A DNA stretch of 64,000 bases from Actinernus sp. WN-2022 (GCA_030867875.1 JAOWCC010001634.1:133449593-133513592); one strand, 5' to 3'; counted from the stretch's first letter, positions 22,836-33,931 are shown. Program-made: numbers and translations. Notes: generated from the letters alone by a model not told the origin.

Positions 22836-22940
22836 AACAACAGAGAAGCTAACCTTTGTCACTGATACCAGGACTGCGATCCACCCACACCTACTGCTGT
22901 GAATGAAGACAAAAGCGTCAGGCCACAGGGCACCGGAGGA

Positions 22941-23345
22941 CAGCCAAGCAGTGAAGGATATAGAACACGCTTAGGCAGACTAGCGAAACAGCCAACTAAA
23001 TGAAACATTTACCAACAGCCAAGCAGTGAAGGATATAGAACACGCTCAGGCAGAATAAGCGAAACAGCCAACTAAATGAAAGATTTACCAACAGCCAAGC
23101 AGTGAAGGATGTAGAACACGCTCAGGCAGACTAGCGAACAGCCAACTAAATGAAAGATTTACCAACTGCCAAGCAGTGAAGGATATAGAAGATGCTCAGG
23201 CAGACTAGCGAACAGCCAACTAAATGAAAGATTTACCAACATCCAAGCAGTGAAGGATATAGAAGACGCTCAGGCAGACTAGCGAAACAGCCAACTAAAT
23301 GAAACGTTTTCCAACAGCCAAGCAGTGAAGGATAATATAGAACAC
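22941..23345. repeat. Tandem array, 6 units of ~75 bp
   Basis: Units start AAGCAGTGAAGGATATAGAA near 22946, 23021, 23097, 23171, 23245 and 23320, each with CAGCCAACTAAATGAAA. They follow the Gypsy integrase remnant, so the array probably expanded from the element's 3' untranslated region. A partial unit resumes after the next element at about 23871. Confidence 0.93.
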
Positions 23346-23360
23346 GCTCAGGGAGCTCGA

Positions 23361-23870
23361 GACTATTTAACAATTAGACCCGCAGCCCGAATGGGCTACG
23401 AGTCAATAGCTCGTAGCCCATGAGGGCGAGAGGTCTAATTGTTTTAGTATAAACTAACTAGTCGGACAGTAGAAAATAATAGAAAGAAACAAATTGAAGT
23501 TGAAAAAATGTTATTATTTCGTGAAAATGCGTGCGGTTTTTCTCTACCATGGGCTATCACAAATAGACCTATAGTAGGGTAGCCAATCAGAATGCAGGAT
23601 TTGTAATAGTCCACTAGTTGGTTTAAACTAGTATATACCACACCAGTGAATATCACTTTTCGCGCACTCTGATTGGTTACTCAAACAGGGAATATGATTT
23701 CATATTCACTTCCGAGCAAAGCAGCGATCACCTCGCGCGAGTTTTTCTCCATTTGAGAGAAAATAAAATAACTATTTGGTGCTGGTTATTCACCTGGAGT
23801 GTGGTATAAGCGGCTCGGTAAATATCCACCACTATTCACTTCCACTTCGGTGAATAATTGTTAAATAGTC
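23361..23870. mobile_element. 510-bp element with perfect 16-bp TIRs
   Basis: GACTATTTAACAATTA at 23361-23376 is the exact inverse of 23855-23870. A second hairpin, ATGGGCTACGAG (23391-23402) with 23410-23421, lies inside the left end. It interrupts the 75-bp tandem array. A diverged copy of its right end is at about 27965-28030. No transposase and no certain TSD. Confidence 0.75.
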
Positions 23871-24454
23871 AGCTACATGGAACATTTACCAAAACTAGAG
23901 CCAACATTTCTCTCCTGCGAGAATGAAACTTCAACTCAGCAGTTTTCATTTTGTTCATGTTTACACATAGTGTTGTATCAGATATTAATCAGTTATTTAT
24001 CAAACAAACTCTAGTAGTGTTCTAAAGCTTGTTATTATAAAGATATATATTAAGTAATTTCTCGAGCCAGATTGCTCAATTTGCGGTCCATAACTTCCCG
24101 TACGGACCTTTCTTCCACTTCAGGTCTCAAAGCAAATGAAGAAGCCATATAATAAGCATATTATTAATAACCTCGTTTGATCGGACCTCGCACTCGGTTA
24201 ATAATATGTATGTGTCGGGGTATACAGTGGCCGTCATGTGGATCAGTCAGGATTGGCTGGCTGCCTAATTAACTATTATTGCGGTTGAGGTTATGCACCG
24301 TGGTCCTACAAGTTACGATATTAAACATAAAGTGCTGCGCACCACAAAAAACGTGTGAAAATCCGTCACAAATTTGCGCGACATTAATAAACACCGAGTG
24401 ATACTGTGCCCCATATGCTTTGCTATGAATACTTAATCCATTACTTTTTATCAG

Positions 24455-24759
24455 GAAAATATCGCACACACTGGAGAGGGGTGCAGCTGATGAAGGACCC
24501 GTTTGACGTGGTCATCTACCAGGAGTTACTGTTTGACGTCAAGCCTGCCACGATCATTGAGTTTGGCGCCTACAGTGGCGGCTCTGCACTCTGGATGGCA
24601 GACGTACTCAAAGTTTACGGCAGCCCAACACATGTGTACTCAGTAGATATAGACCTGAACTGGCTGGAACCATTGGCCAAAGAGAGCAGAGATGATGTCA
24701 CTTTTATACAAGGAGATTCTAATGAGGTGGAGAAAGTGTTCCCTGCTGAAAAACTCAAG
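24455..24759 (+). CDS. CmcI-family methyltransferase, exon B (SAM-binding core)
   Basis: Starts after acceptor TTTATCAG in the phase left by exon A (codon GGA split). It encodes KYRTHWRGVQLMKDPFD, then the glycine-rich SAM motif I, IIEFGAYSGGSALWMAD, then motif II with an acidic residue, HVYSVDIDLNWLEPLA, and TFIQGDSNEVEKVFPAEKLK. This is the Rossmann-fold core of the CmcI/rhamnosyl O-methyltransferase family. The exon ends in phase 0 at AAG|GTCGGT; the donor is weak (C at +3), but only this choice joins in frame to exon C. No stop or frameshift is present. The downstream intron is 28,025 bp. Confidence 0.88.
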
Positions 24760-25821
24760 GTCGGTATTGAAAATTGGTAGCTAATCCGTCGAGATAGCCG
24801 AGATAACACCAATAGAAAACTGGTTTCCTTCTTTATCCACTGTGCATTTCCAATATAGCAAGAAGTGTATGTCTTAGTTAATGCAGGATCTGTAATCGTT
24901 GCAATCCGTAAGATTTTCGAATTGCGGCCATTATGGGAGGAGGGTGTAGTATTCACTATCCGCCATCTTTTTTTTTTTTTTTTTTGTATTTTTTTGTATT
25001 TTTTTTTTTTTCCTGTATTACAAATTGATTTTACAAAAAAAATGGATAACATAAACAAGCAGTACATAACATAAATAAATAAATATAAAATAAAAAAGCA
25101 ATTTGACAAAAGATACATCCGCCATCTTGTTGCATAATCTTATTTGCATATGTTGTTCACAACACATGTGACACATGCTTATCTCGTCCTGGTTCACACT
25201 TGCGACATAAGCATAAGCATAAACACAAGCATAAGCATCAGAAAAAGAAGTGTGAACCGGCGTGACATATGCATAAGCATAAGAAAAAGGAACTCGTTGA
25301 GTTTATTCGGTCCTCATGTCTTCATGAATCGCAAACGTTCACAAGGAAATAACGCCTACGTAGAGCAACATATAAGACAACGAGACCTTTTCCTACAAAT
25401 TTGGGAACGGTTCGACTTAAAAAGAGTGTACTTACTAGAGTTATTTTCCTCGTGGTTCTTGATAGAAAATTAACAAGTTCTAGTTTCATTCATGCAGGGA
25501 GCCGGTTGCTGTTAAGTGTTATGCTCTGCTCTCGTCGCTCTCCGTGTGTTTTCAAGCTTTATTATATACATACTGAGACATACTCACTGAAAAGCCATGC
25601 TGTAAATGTTAGTACGGAAATGGGTTCTAGCCAGTCGGAGGCCGCGAACGACATTTTTCACGTGTGACAAAAATCGTTCGTCCAATCAGAATTCGCGAAC
25701 GATATTTCTTCACTGCCGTGGGGTTTCCCGCTAACTGTGCTGTGTCTCAGCGGCGGCGCCTCGCTTCATTCATTCATTCATTCAACGAGATTTGTTTGGA
25801 GGGAAGTTGTTGTTTGTTTGA
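24760..25821. other. Start of 28-kb intron: T/AT-rich simple repeats
   Basis: Contains long T runs at 24968-25012, an (ATAA)n stretch near 25070-25090 and a small inverted-repeat unit (GGTTCACACTT at 25191-25201 with AAGTGTGAACC at 25248-25258) around (AAGCAT)n. No gene is recognised. Confidence 0.5.
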
Positions 25822-27090
25822 CTAAAGAAAAGTGGAAGAGAATCGATTCGCCAACTTCGATATTTCCGAGACGTAAGATTACTTAAAAAGTTTTTGACAT
25901 CTCAAAACGAAGAACGAGAACTCCACGAAATAACCCCGCAAGAGCTGAATAGATACCTAGCAGAGTTTATTCGTTCCGGCAGGCGTAAAGATGGAGCAGA
26001 ATACGAACCAACAAGCCCGAGAAGTTTGATAGCGAGCTTCGAGAGACACCTAAAGCGAAATAATTATCCTGCGAGTATCATCACAGATAGAGAATTTGAG
26101 CTCACTCGAAAATCTTTGCAGTCAAAGCAAAAAGAATTGAAAAAATCAGGCAAAGGGACCAAAGATAAAGCCGCAGTACCGTTAACTGACAGTGAACTTG
26201 ATATTCTCTACAACAAAGATGTCCTGGGTGTTTCATCAGCTGAGTCAATGTTGAACACACTGTAGCTAAACAATACCGTCCATTTCGGATTACGTGGTTG
26301 TCAAGAACACAGAGAAATGTGCTGGGGAGATGTAAAACTTTGCCAGGATTCAAAAGGAGAAGAATACCTAGAATATAATGAAAGGCAAACCAAAACAAGG
26401 ACAGGGGCAGACACATCTAATGTCCGTAAAGTGACTCCGAAAATGTTCTCGACGGAAACAGAGCGTGATCCAGTGGCTGTATACAAAATCTATCGTCAAA
26501 AGCGACCAGAAAATATGCTCGATGCCGATTCACCGTTTTATCTGGGGATTAATCACACGAGGAATTCCCAACAGGAAATGTCAAACAAGAACTGGTTAAA
26601 GTCTGCCCCGATGGGAGTCAATAAACTGAATTCTCTTATGAAGACAATGGCGGCGAAAGCTGATCTTTCCAACGAGCGGCTTACAAATCACAGTGCTCGC
26701 AAACGCATGATGCAAAAACTCAACGATAATGACATCCCTCCAACGCATATTATGCAGTTAAGTGGCCATAAAAACTTACAAAGTCTTAATAACTACAGTA
26801 CTGTTAACCTAGAGCAACAACGTAACATGTCACACATTCTGAGTTGCACCGAATCAAAAACACTGCAAAAACGCACTTTCAGTCATGGCGCGAGCTCACC
26901 AAACACTGCAATGCCAACTATGTTGAAATTCTTTGAGGGAGCAAATATAACTGGAGGTCATTTTAACATTTCAGTAAACACTGTCAATTCTTCGCCTACT
27001 ATGATTGTCAGTCAAAGTGAGAGCTCCGTCATTGAAACGAAAAGAAAATGGAAAAGAATCAGACCACTAGACGAGTCAGATTCAGATTAA
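25822..27090 (+). pseudogene. Crypton-like tyrosine recombinase (DUF3504-type), one in-frame stop
   Basis: A plus-strand frame open from 25822 to 27090 except for a TAG at 26263-26265. The N-terminal part has ELNRYLAEFIRSGRRKDG and ASIITDREFELTRKSL, the usual N-terminal SAM-like region of Crypton-derived recombinases. The catalytic domain follows: HFGLRGCQEHREMCW (first Arg), NHSARKRMMQ (HxxR), LSGHKNLQSLNNYS (His and the Tyr nucleophile). All expected catalytic residues are still present. Cryptons move by site-specific recombination, and relatives were domesticated in animals (for example KIAA1958-like and ZMYM-type proteins). There are no terminal repeats, as expected for Cryptons. The stop falls where most relatives have Trp before LNNT, so TGG to TAG is likely. 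It sits in the same orientation as the host gene within intron 2. Confidence 0.85.
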
Positions 27091-27964
27091 TTTTCCGAGT
27101 ATCATCCGTTCAAAGCAGCGACTTTCCCTCTCACGGATTCTTTTTGCACTTCATAATCACAACTTAATTCCTATTAGGGTCGAATACAGATTCTAACTAC
27201 AATATTTCTTCTGCAATACAGTTATGTATTAAAATCTTATGCCGTTTTTCTTTGATAAATTTATTCACTACTTGTATGTGCACGGCAAATAGTAGTGTTA
27301 GTATTTTTGGACGATTAAAGATGTACTAAAACAATATGGATGTCTCAGTATGTATATAATAAAGCAAATACGGCAAAGCCTCGTTCGTTCGATTTCTGAT
27401 ACGAACCAACTCGTGCGTAAATTCCGTACGCGTGCACTTTCCATGTAGTATTCTCTATTTATGTCATACCGAAATCATTTGTCTCTTGGTTTACCATTGT
27501 CTTTGATTCTGTGATGGCCGTATAATCCACAAAACTAGTTCGTAGTTTCCAACAAATTTGTTCTTTGAAGTGAACTCATGAAAGTGGTTCCTTTCGATAA
27601 ATTATCACTCGCCGTGGCAGAGTTTTAGTTTTGCCCATTTCCACTTATTTTCGCTGCATTTCCTCTCTTTGTAACACGGTACGAGGTCTCAAAAGTGAAG
27701 ACTGCTGCTTATTAAACTTGAATTCTCGTGTGCATTTGGAGTTTTTTCGGTATTTCTTTCCTTTTACAAAAGTTTTAGAAAATCCATTCTTGTCGTCCCT
27801 GCAAGTCTCGTGTCGAGTCGGTTAGTGCAACGACAACACGTGATTATACAAATGTTTGTCACAAAACTATCCTGACACACGCGCTTGTAAAACGTATAGA
27901 AGGGTGGCCGGCAAGTCAGACTATTAGTCTGGTTTTAATCTCTCTGATATTCACTGATGAAATT

Positions 27965-28030
27965 ATACTAATTCGTCTCGGTAAATATTCACCAATAGTC
28001 ACTTCGACTTCAGTGAATAATTGTTAATTG
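27965..28030 (+). repeat. Diverged copy of the 510-bp element's right end
   Basis: CTCGGTAAATATTCACC and CAGTGAATAATTGTTAA match the right end of the element at 23361-23870. The rest of 27091-28190 is AT-rich with no recognised gene. Confidence 0.55.
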
Positions 28031-28189
28031 TTATAGTTATTTATTATATTTATATGTGTATTTGTGTGTATATTTGTATACATATTTTATGTAATACTTG
28101 TCAGGTCTATATGAAAACCAACTTTAGTAGGTGTGATTACCGAGGATAAATAAAGTTTGATTGACTGCTTGATTGAACCAGGTGATCAA

Positions 28190-29645
28190 ACAGCTCAAAC
28201 AGCGGCATCAAACAGCTCAAGCGTATATTAAACAATCTCTTCCTGCCAAAGAAAAATAAACACCATGCGAGATATACATTCAGAAAACAAAGTATAGAGA
28301 CAGGCGAGAACATGGTAACCTACACAACCCGAATGCGAGAGAAGGAGAAGGACTGTGAGTTTGGAGCCGACCAAGTTAATGACAATGGAACACCTGATAC
28401 AAACCATTAAGACAATGATCTTATCAAACAAATGCATCCAGAAGAGACGGAATTTAGACCAGTTCATTGAATAGGCCAGCCAACAGGAAGATATTAGCCA
28501 GCAAGTCAACGAAATGAAGGATGACCACAAAATAGCAAGGGTACACCAACAATCACACCATCCTGAACCAAAGGGGCAATAGAAGAGGCGTTGGAAGACC
28601 AGTGCACCTGCCAAAAAGACCACAAAACCAACAACCTCGAAGGCAAGATAGCAAGCATGAGGTAAGGCGAGACATATTATGACTACTGCGTGCGGCCAGA
28701 ACTGCCCAGCTTACGGGAAACAATGCTTAGAATAATGTAAGTACATGCACCCACTTCTCCTCGTGCTGCAAGGGAGGACAAAAACTCCAACAAGACAAAC
28801 AAAGATCTCACAACAGCCAGCCAGTTGAAAGCGTACTAAGCGACATGTCAGGAAAACCATAGATGCAGAAAAGACAAGCAGCGACTCGGACAACGAATAT
28901 CTTCAGCAGACAGTGGAACATGTATCACACCATGCGAAGAGGCTGAGATCGGGTGCCAGTCAAGACACTGTAACCATGAGGATAGGAGATATATATCGAC
29001 GCGAATGTGGAGCCAGACAGTGGAGCAAGTGCATGCAAACATAATGGATGAGTATCAGTTTAAGGCTCTACGACACAGATCACAAGAGATAAAGACAAGC
29101 AAAGACACACTTAAAACATTCCAATCCAATCTAGTGATAAAGAGCGAGTCAGTATCAGTGACACTGCGGAACAAGAATCAACGAACAAATAGCAGATTCC
29201 TGGTGGTTCAAGGCAAAATAAATTCCCCACTACTCTTGTGCAATGCACAAGATCGAACCGGAGGGGACACTCAGAGAGACCAACGAGCTCCTTATCAAAA
29301 CAGTGAAACTAGCAGCAGACAGCCTGGAAGCACTCATCGATGAATACCCCTGAGCGAAGTATTCGAAGGGATCGGATGTTTTTCGAGAGAAAAATCCAGG
29401 GGAGGAGATAGACGTCAAGCTAGACATGTACCCGGAAGCAGTTTCCACAGCACAAAAACCAAAACATATGGGATACCACCCGCAGCAACCACTTAGAAAA
29501 CCGCTCGAACAAGGAGTTAAGGAGGAGATATTCGAGAAGGTCCCAGATGGAGAACAATTCATGTGGTGATTACTATTAGTCGTACAACCCAAACCCCATT
29601 ATCAGAAGTGATCGACAGTCAGCGGAAACATCACTCGGGCCCGCT
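28190..29645 (+). pseudogene. Decayed Gypsy gag-protease-RT fragment
   Basis: Plus-strand pieces in several frames: a zinc knuckle ACGQNCPAYGKQCLE (about 28690) followed by a histidine block, a protease-upstream stretch (SDSDNEYLQQTVEHV, 28880-28930), and the start of the reverse transcriptase, with the proline-rich entry GYHPQQPLRKPLEQGVKEEI then VVQPKP (29470-29600). Many stops are present. No LTR was recognised. The order and motifs are those of Gypsy-type elements. Confidence 0.7.
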
Positions 29646-30727
29646 TCAAGTATAAGTAACAGCTTATGAGAGGCATATTTAATTGACCAATTTTACTTGG
29701 AAATAGAAAAAAAAGTGGAATATCAGATATATTCACTCGATTGAACCTTTTGTAAATGACTTAAAAACATTTTTTCGCGGGAATCCACATCTATATAGGT
29801 CTGTCTATCCCTCTTAACTGAATTTGGGACTGCGTTATTCAGTATTTAGAGTCCAGGTCGGCTTCGAAGACTAACTTTCGAGATGGCGGACAAGAAAGAA
29901 AGAAAACAACGAGCGAAAGAGTCAGAACAGTGAAGAAAATCTAGGTTACTGGGCTCTTGCCTGGCTTAACCGATGAAGACACCCAATACTCTATACTAAG
30001 ACTTTACAATCCTCGTGGGAACCGCAAATTCATCACTGAGTGGTCAAGAACATTACATGGCCAGAAACGTCGAATGAAAATGGCAGGGTTTAATATTCTA
30101 AGAATTACTGTGCCATTCATTCTGATGATTTTATTACGTAGCTGATTGGTTCACACGGACACGTGATACGATTTTGTGAATTAATAAAAAATGGCGACTC
30201 GAGCTTGAGCGAGACGGGAGAAAAATTAGTTGCCGCGGACTCCCATAAACCATCACTTCTCCCTCGGTACTAGGCCCAATTCAAAAATATACAACAATCA
30301 ACGCCTGCTAGATAATGTTACAAGATGGCCGAGCTGTTGAAGCAGCGAAAGGGGAGGAAATGCTCTATTTTTACCCAATCTGTCGGTAGTTGTGAGACTC
30401 TACTGGCAAGTCCTTTGAACCTTCATTATTACACATACTGGATTTGCAAAACCGAGTCGATTGAAGAACACAAAGTGTTGGAATTAGTGTAAAATCACGA
30501 AGGAAAAGGAATAGTATTTCAAATTAGTAAACCATGAAGCTTGGCAGTGCGGGATGATGACGTTGAATAAGTATATTTTTAGTAACCAGATCGGGAAAAA
30601 GTGCCCGTGACGTCTAGAACCACACCTTTAGACAGAATAATACCCGAAATACATTTTCTAAATATTAATTAAAAACGAGATTTTGTGTTAGTGATATTAT
30701 AAAACGTTTTGTAAATAAATATTATAA
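29646..30727. other. Gene-free intron sequence
   Basis: I see no domain or clear repeat structure. It contains the GAGATGGCGGAC word near 29880 and short AT-rich runs only. Confidence 0.4.
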
Positions 30728-31465
30728 AGCCCCGTCCACACGTAGCCGGATATGTTTGAAAACGCAACTTTTTCTTTGCGGATTGGCACGGTCACACGTA
30801 TCCGATGAATACGGTATCGAATCCGCAACTTTTTGAAAACGCTCGGCAGAGTGGAAATTTTTGAAAAAGCCGTTTACCTGTACTCGTGTGGACGGCTGAA
30901 GACGGAGATTTTCGAATACGCTGACGTCATGATATCGGATCCAGTCTTTTACGTGCGAGATTATTTCAACATGGCGGACGAACGTGTTATTCTTGTTACA
31001 CTGTTACTTGGACTTCTTTCCAGTCTAATAGCGTGCCTTCAGATGAAAATAGCTTTGCTAAATGTTCAAGTTGATTACGCGAGGAGTCGGCTAAACATTA
31101 TCGGGCTACTTTCACTTTCGTCCTCGAAAGCTGGACGCCTTAAACAACTGAAAAGAGGTCCAAACAAATGACTCTGCCTTATTCTTTCCCTTCGGTTTAC
31201 TATTTTTCTATCTTTTTGGCTCTTTTAGCTTCTCAAGTTAGAGTTTAGTTCGAAAGCAAACCAAAATGGCGCCAATTTTTTCGCGGGCTCAAACTATTAG
31301 AATGTGGACATGATCTGTCAAGCCTGTTAGCGTTTTCAAATCTTATTAGCGTTTTCGTGTGGACGGCGAATAAGATTCGTAAACGCTAAGTGTGGACGCG
31401 ATAAAAAAAAAACGAATACAAAAAGTTGCGTTTTCAAACATATCCGGCTACGTGTGGACGGGGCC
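30728..31465. mobile_element. 738-bp Harbinger-like element with ~45-bp TIRs and TAA duplication
   Basis: The left end (A/G)GCCCCGTCCACACGTAGC and the right end are inverted copies over about 45 bp, nearly perfect. TAA flanks both sides (30725-30727, 31466-31468). Three-base TWA duplications and a GGCCCCGTCCACACG-type end fit PIF/Harbinger non-autonomous elements. Subterminal GTTAGCGTTTTC and GTGTGGACG words are repeated inside. Confidence 0.82.
30833..31171 (+). other. Short reading frame inside the Harbinger-like element, one hydrophobic helix
   Basis: A 112-codon plus-strand frame. From an internal Met at about 30971 it reads MADERVILVTLLLGLLSSL, a likely membrane helix, followed by a basic tail ending LKQLKRGPNK. 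It lies wholly inside the transposable element. There is no match I recognise, and it could be a remnant of a second Harbinger ORF or chance. Confidence 0.3.
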
Positions 31466-31617
31466 TAAGTTATATTATAACAGGATTATAACTGGCAGCG
31501 TGACTATGATAATTGCATGTCATTGTACTAAGAACAGAATTTGCACGAGCTTTCCGGCAGTAGCGAAGTATAGCAAGCGTGTATGGTAAACTTGTTAGTT
31601 CAAAAGCACACAAGTAT

Positions 31618-31919
31618 GTAGAATCTTGGAAAAAGGCGTTCCCGAGAAATTCATTATGCAAAGGACAGGCCATAGAGGCGTAAGATCTCTGCAAAAATAT
31701 CAAGGGCCAGACGTAAAGACGAAGGAAGCAATTTACAAAGCGCTCGAATGTGAAAGTCATGCGTATGGTGACTTGGTTCAAGCAAGAGCAAGGGAGGAGA
31801 AGAAAATCAAACCCAAGAGGCAGAACAGCAGGGACGGGAAGATGAGTCTCCACTCAAGAAAATGTCTCATTTATATGTCATTTAACAAATATTTTTTTAT
31901 AATTAATGTTGAAGAGTAA
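31618..31919 (+). pseudogene. Second tyrosine recombinase C-terminal fragment
   Basis: Reads EKGVPEKFIMQRTGHRGVRS then LQKYQGPDVKTKEA. The GHR...Y pattern is the last catalytic block (His, Arg, Tyr nucleophile) of Crypton/DUF3504-type tyrosine recombinases, in the more usual QRTGHRS version, so it comes from a different family member than 25822-27090. The upstream catalytic part is absent. Confidence 0.7.
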
Positions 31920-32094
31920 CTCGTCCGGAAATGAGGTTTAAAAAGGAGGTTTAAAAGTTATAAACCTCCCTGTAACAGTTACAAAGCTCAGATTTTTTAT
32001 TTATGTATTCATTTATCAACCCCACATTTCCCTGCCTGAATATCAAATCCCTCCCCGGGCTTTTGTTGAACGGGTTTATACCAGAGTTTCACCC

Positions 32095-32455
32095 CTATGA
32101 CGAACAAAGAAAACCATGTCAAGTGTGATATAAGGAGTGTTGAGTACCTGAGAGCAAGGGAAAGCCGTCCACACCTTCCTTGGATGGACGGCTACCTGGA
32201 CAACTTCATCAACAACTGCGCAGCCATGCATATCAGCACCACTCCATTGGGTAACAAAAAAGAAACGTAGTTCCAATGGGGAAAGAAAGAACAACATGCA
32301 TTCGAGAAGATAAAAGAGAGCATCTCAAACGCCAAGAACATAGCATACTTTGACCCCGGAAAGCCAATCATCTTGAGGCAAGCTTTAATGAAGGATTATT
32401 CGCATTCCGATACTCCCGCAGACGGCAAAGGGATTATCCAAGCAGACAAGTTGTA
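32095..32455 (+). pseudogene. Gypsy RT/RNase H boundary fragment
   Basis: Plus-strand pieces FINNCAAMHISTTPLGNKKE, QFQWGKKEQHAFEKIKESI, NAKNIAYFDPGKPIILR correspond to the end of the Gypsy reverse transcriptase and the start of its RNase H. It ends just outside the Polinton left terminus and may be the same decayed copy as 28190-29645, separated by later insertions. Confidence 0.7.
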
Positions 32456-32550
32456 ATAGTTTTATCAGTTTCAAGGACTTTATTATTGACAGTCATTAAC
32501 AGTATTACAATAATGCGATAATGTCTAAATGCTCTAGTGTAGAAGACTGC

Positions 32551-32762
32551 GAGAGATAGTAAAATGGGGGGACACCGGTCAAACACTGCATTTCCGCCAT
32601 TTTGTTTTTTACACCCCGTGCAGACCATCTCGTTTTCGCGTCATCCCCATCTGGTCCCCCACTGTATTCTCGTCGTGCCTTTCCGGCCCACTGGTTCAAG
32701 GCTGTATTCGGATGTGATTCCATGTTTGCAAAGACTGTATTTCCATGGCGTTCCCACCATGC
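32551..32762 (+). repeat. Polinton left terminal inverted repeat
   Basis: Begins GAGAGATAGTAAAATGGGGG; Polinton ends usually start with AG, so the true terminus may be AGTAAAATGG at 32558. It matches the inverse of 52459-52679 with about 90% identity by eye. Internally it repeats CACTGTATTC-type words. Confidence 0.9.
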
Positions 32763-32829
32763 TTCCAGTCCGGTCCACCACTGTATTCCCACCTTGTCGC
32801 TTTTCCGCCGTGTATTGTATATGTATACA

Positions 32830-33102
32830 ATGTCTAGACCAAGTATAAGAAAAATCATATCTCGCGATTTTATGAAGGAGATGCGTAGTAGGGTGAGTGA
32901 CGCAGGTGACTATATTACACCATCATGCACTAGACTTGAGTTCCAGATCGCTTGCAGTCAGTTGGTACGTTCCGGTCTACATAGAGCTAAAGTTGAAAAG
33001 CAGCAATATAAAATGAGATTAAATTTGATTGAACGTAGAGCTAGGAAGCAGTTCCACTCCGTGATTAATGAGTTGCTCTTTAGAGTCACAGTCGTTCCTT
33101 GA
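32830..33102 (+). CDS. Small basic Polinton-internal ORF, unknown
   Basis: A 90-codon open frame from ATG 32830 (MSRPSIRKIISRDFMKEM; an in-frame ATG at 32821 is also possible), just inside the left TIR. The product is very basic and helical (LIERRARKQFHSV). No domain is recognised. It is one of the few uninterrupted frames in the element, but its short length leaves chance possible. Confidence 0.4.
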   Translation: MSRPSIRKIISRDFMKEMRSRVSDAGDYITPSCTRLEFQIACSQLVRSGLHRAKVEKQQYKMRLNLIERRARKQFHSVINELLFRVTVVP

Positions 33103-33196
33103 CGATGTGTAGAGCGGTCCAGTTCGTGTTACGTTCATAGGAGATGTCCAGTCTACAGCTACGAGACTACCTAGTTTACTTCGCATCTCTTTTTTT

Positions 33197-33931
33197 TTAT
33201 TCCTTTCGGATTTGATCTCGATCCACGTTTTTTTCTACCCGTGCGCGTTGTCGTATTTCCGATTTCATTTCGTTGTACTTGTTGGCTTCACTCAAGATTA
33301 GCGTGAATTCGCTGTCCGAGATGTATCCATCACTCAACGCCTTGGAAATGAGATCGCGTATGGAGTTGACCTTGGATTTGGCCAGCATGAGCGTCTGCAT
33401 GTGTTTGGAGACTTTCAAGGACAGTCTTTTGGATGCCATGGCCGCCATGGCCGCCGAGGCATACAGGACTCCACAAAGTATCCCGATGGCCCCCAGTGGA
33501 GCCCCAATGATCCCGTAGCCTGCAGTCAAGGAAGTTACCAGCCCCGAACTCGTGGTGAGTACGCTCAGTCCCCCGGAAGTCGCGGAAACGACGTTGGCCA
33601 AGCCCTGAGACCAAGCGTATTTTTTCATTAACCCTTCATAGTGCTTGACTTGATTCTCAAGAGTGGCTAGTATATCGCATGCCTTTTGCAGCCTGAATTG
33701 TTTGTCTTCAAACTCTGTTTTATTTGGCAACGTAGGGTATAGAGTATAATCTATGACTTGTCCCTTCTCGTCCTTGACTTGTAGTTTGATGTTGCTCACG
33801 AGTGTCCCCATGGCGTTCCTAGGTAGCACATGTTGAGGTGCATAGGTGACGTTTTCGAATCGTTTGCAATGGATGTACAACCGTTTGTGGTTTTCGAATA
33901 CTATAGGGTAGACACCTTGTATAAGGTTCAT
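33197..33931 (-). CDS. Polinton membrane-associated protein, unknown function
   Basis: A 244-codon uninterrupted frame. The N-terminal third is polar (YIHCKRFENVTYAPQHVL). The middle is a long Gly/Ala/Ser-rich hydrophobic region at about residues 110-165 (ATSGGLSVLTTSSGLVTSL; GAPLGAIGILCGVLYASAAM) that could insert in or act on membranes. The C-terminal third is charged and helical (KVNSIRDLISKALSDGYISD) and ends with basic residues. Similar proteins recur in cnidarian Polintons, to my recollection; the role is unknown. An upstream minus-strand frame (34088-33819) may be the remains of a preceding gene. Being open, it could be the best-preserved Polinton gene here. Confidence 0.55.
   Translation of the reverse strand: MNLIQGVYPIVFENHKRLYIHCKRFENVTYAPQHVLPRNAMGTLVSNIKLQVKDEKGQVIDYTLYPTLPNKTEFEDKQFRLQKACDILATLENQVKHYEGLMKKYAWSQGLANVVSATSGGLSVLTTSSGLVTSLTAGYGIIGAPLGAIGILCGVLYASAAMAAMASKRLSLKVSKHMQTLMLAKSKVNSIRDLISKALSDGYISDSEFTLILSEANKYNEMKSEIRQRARVEKNVDRDQIRKE

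Noticed and set aside
28228..29592. Several minus-strand frames of 60-131 codons
   Set aside because: They are antisense shadows of the Gypsy fragment read on the plus strand.
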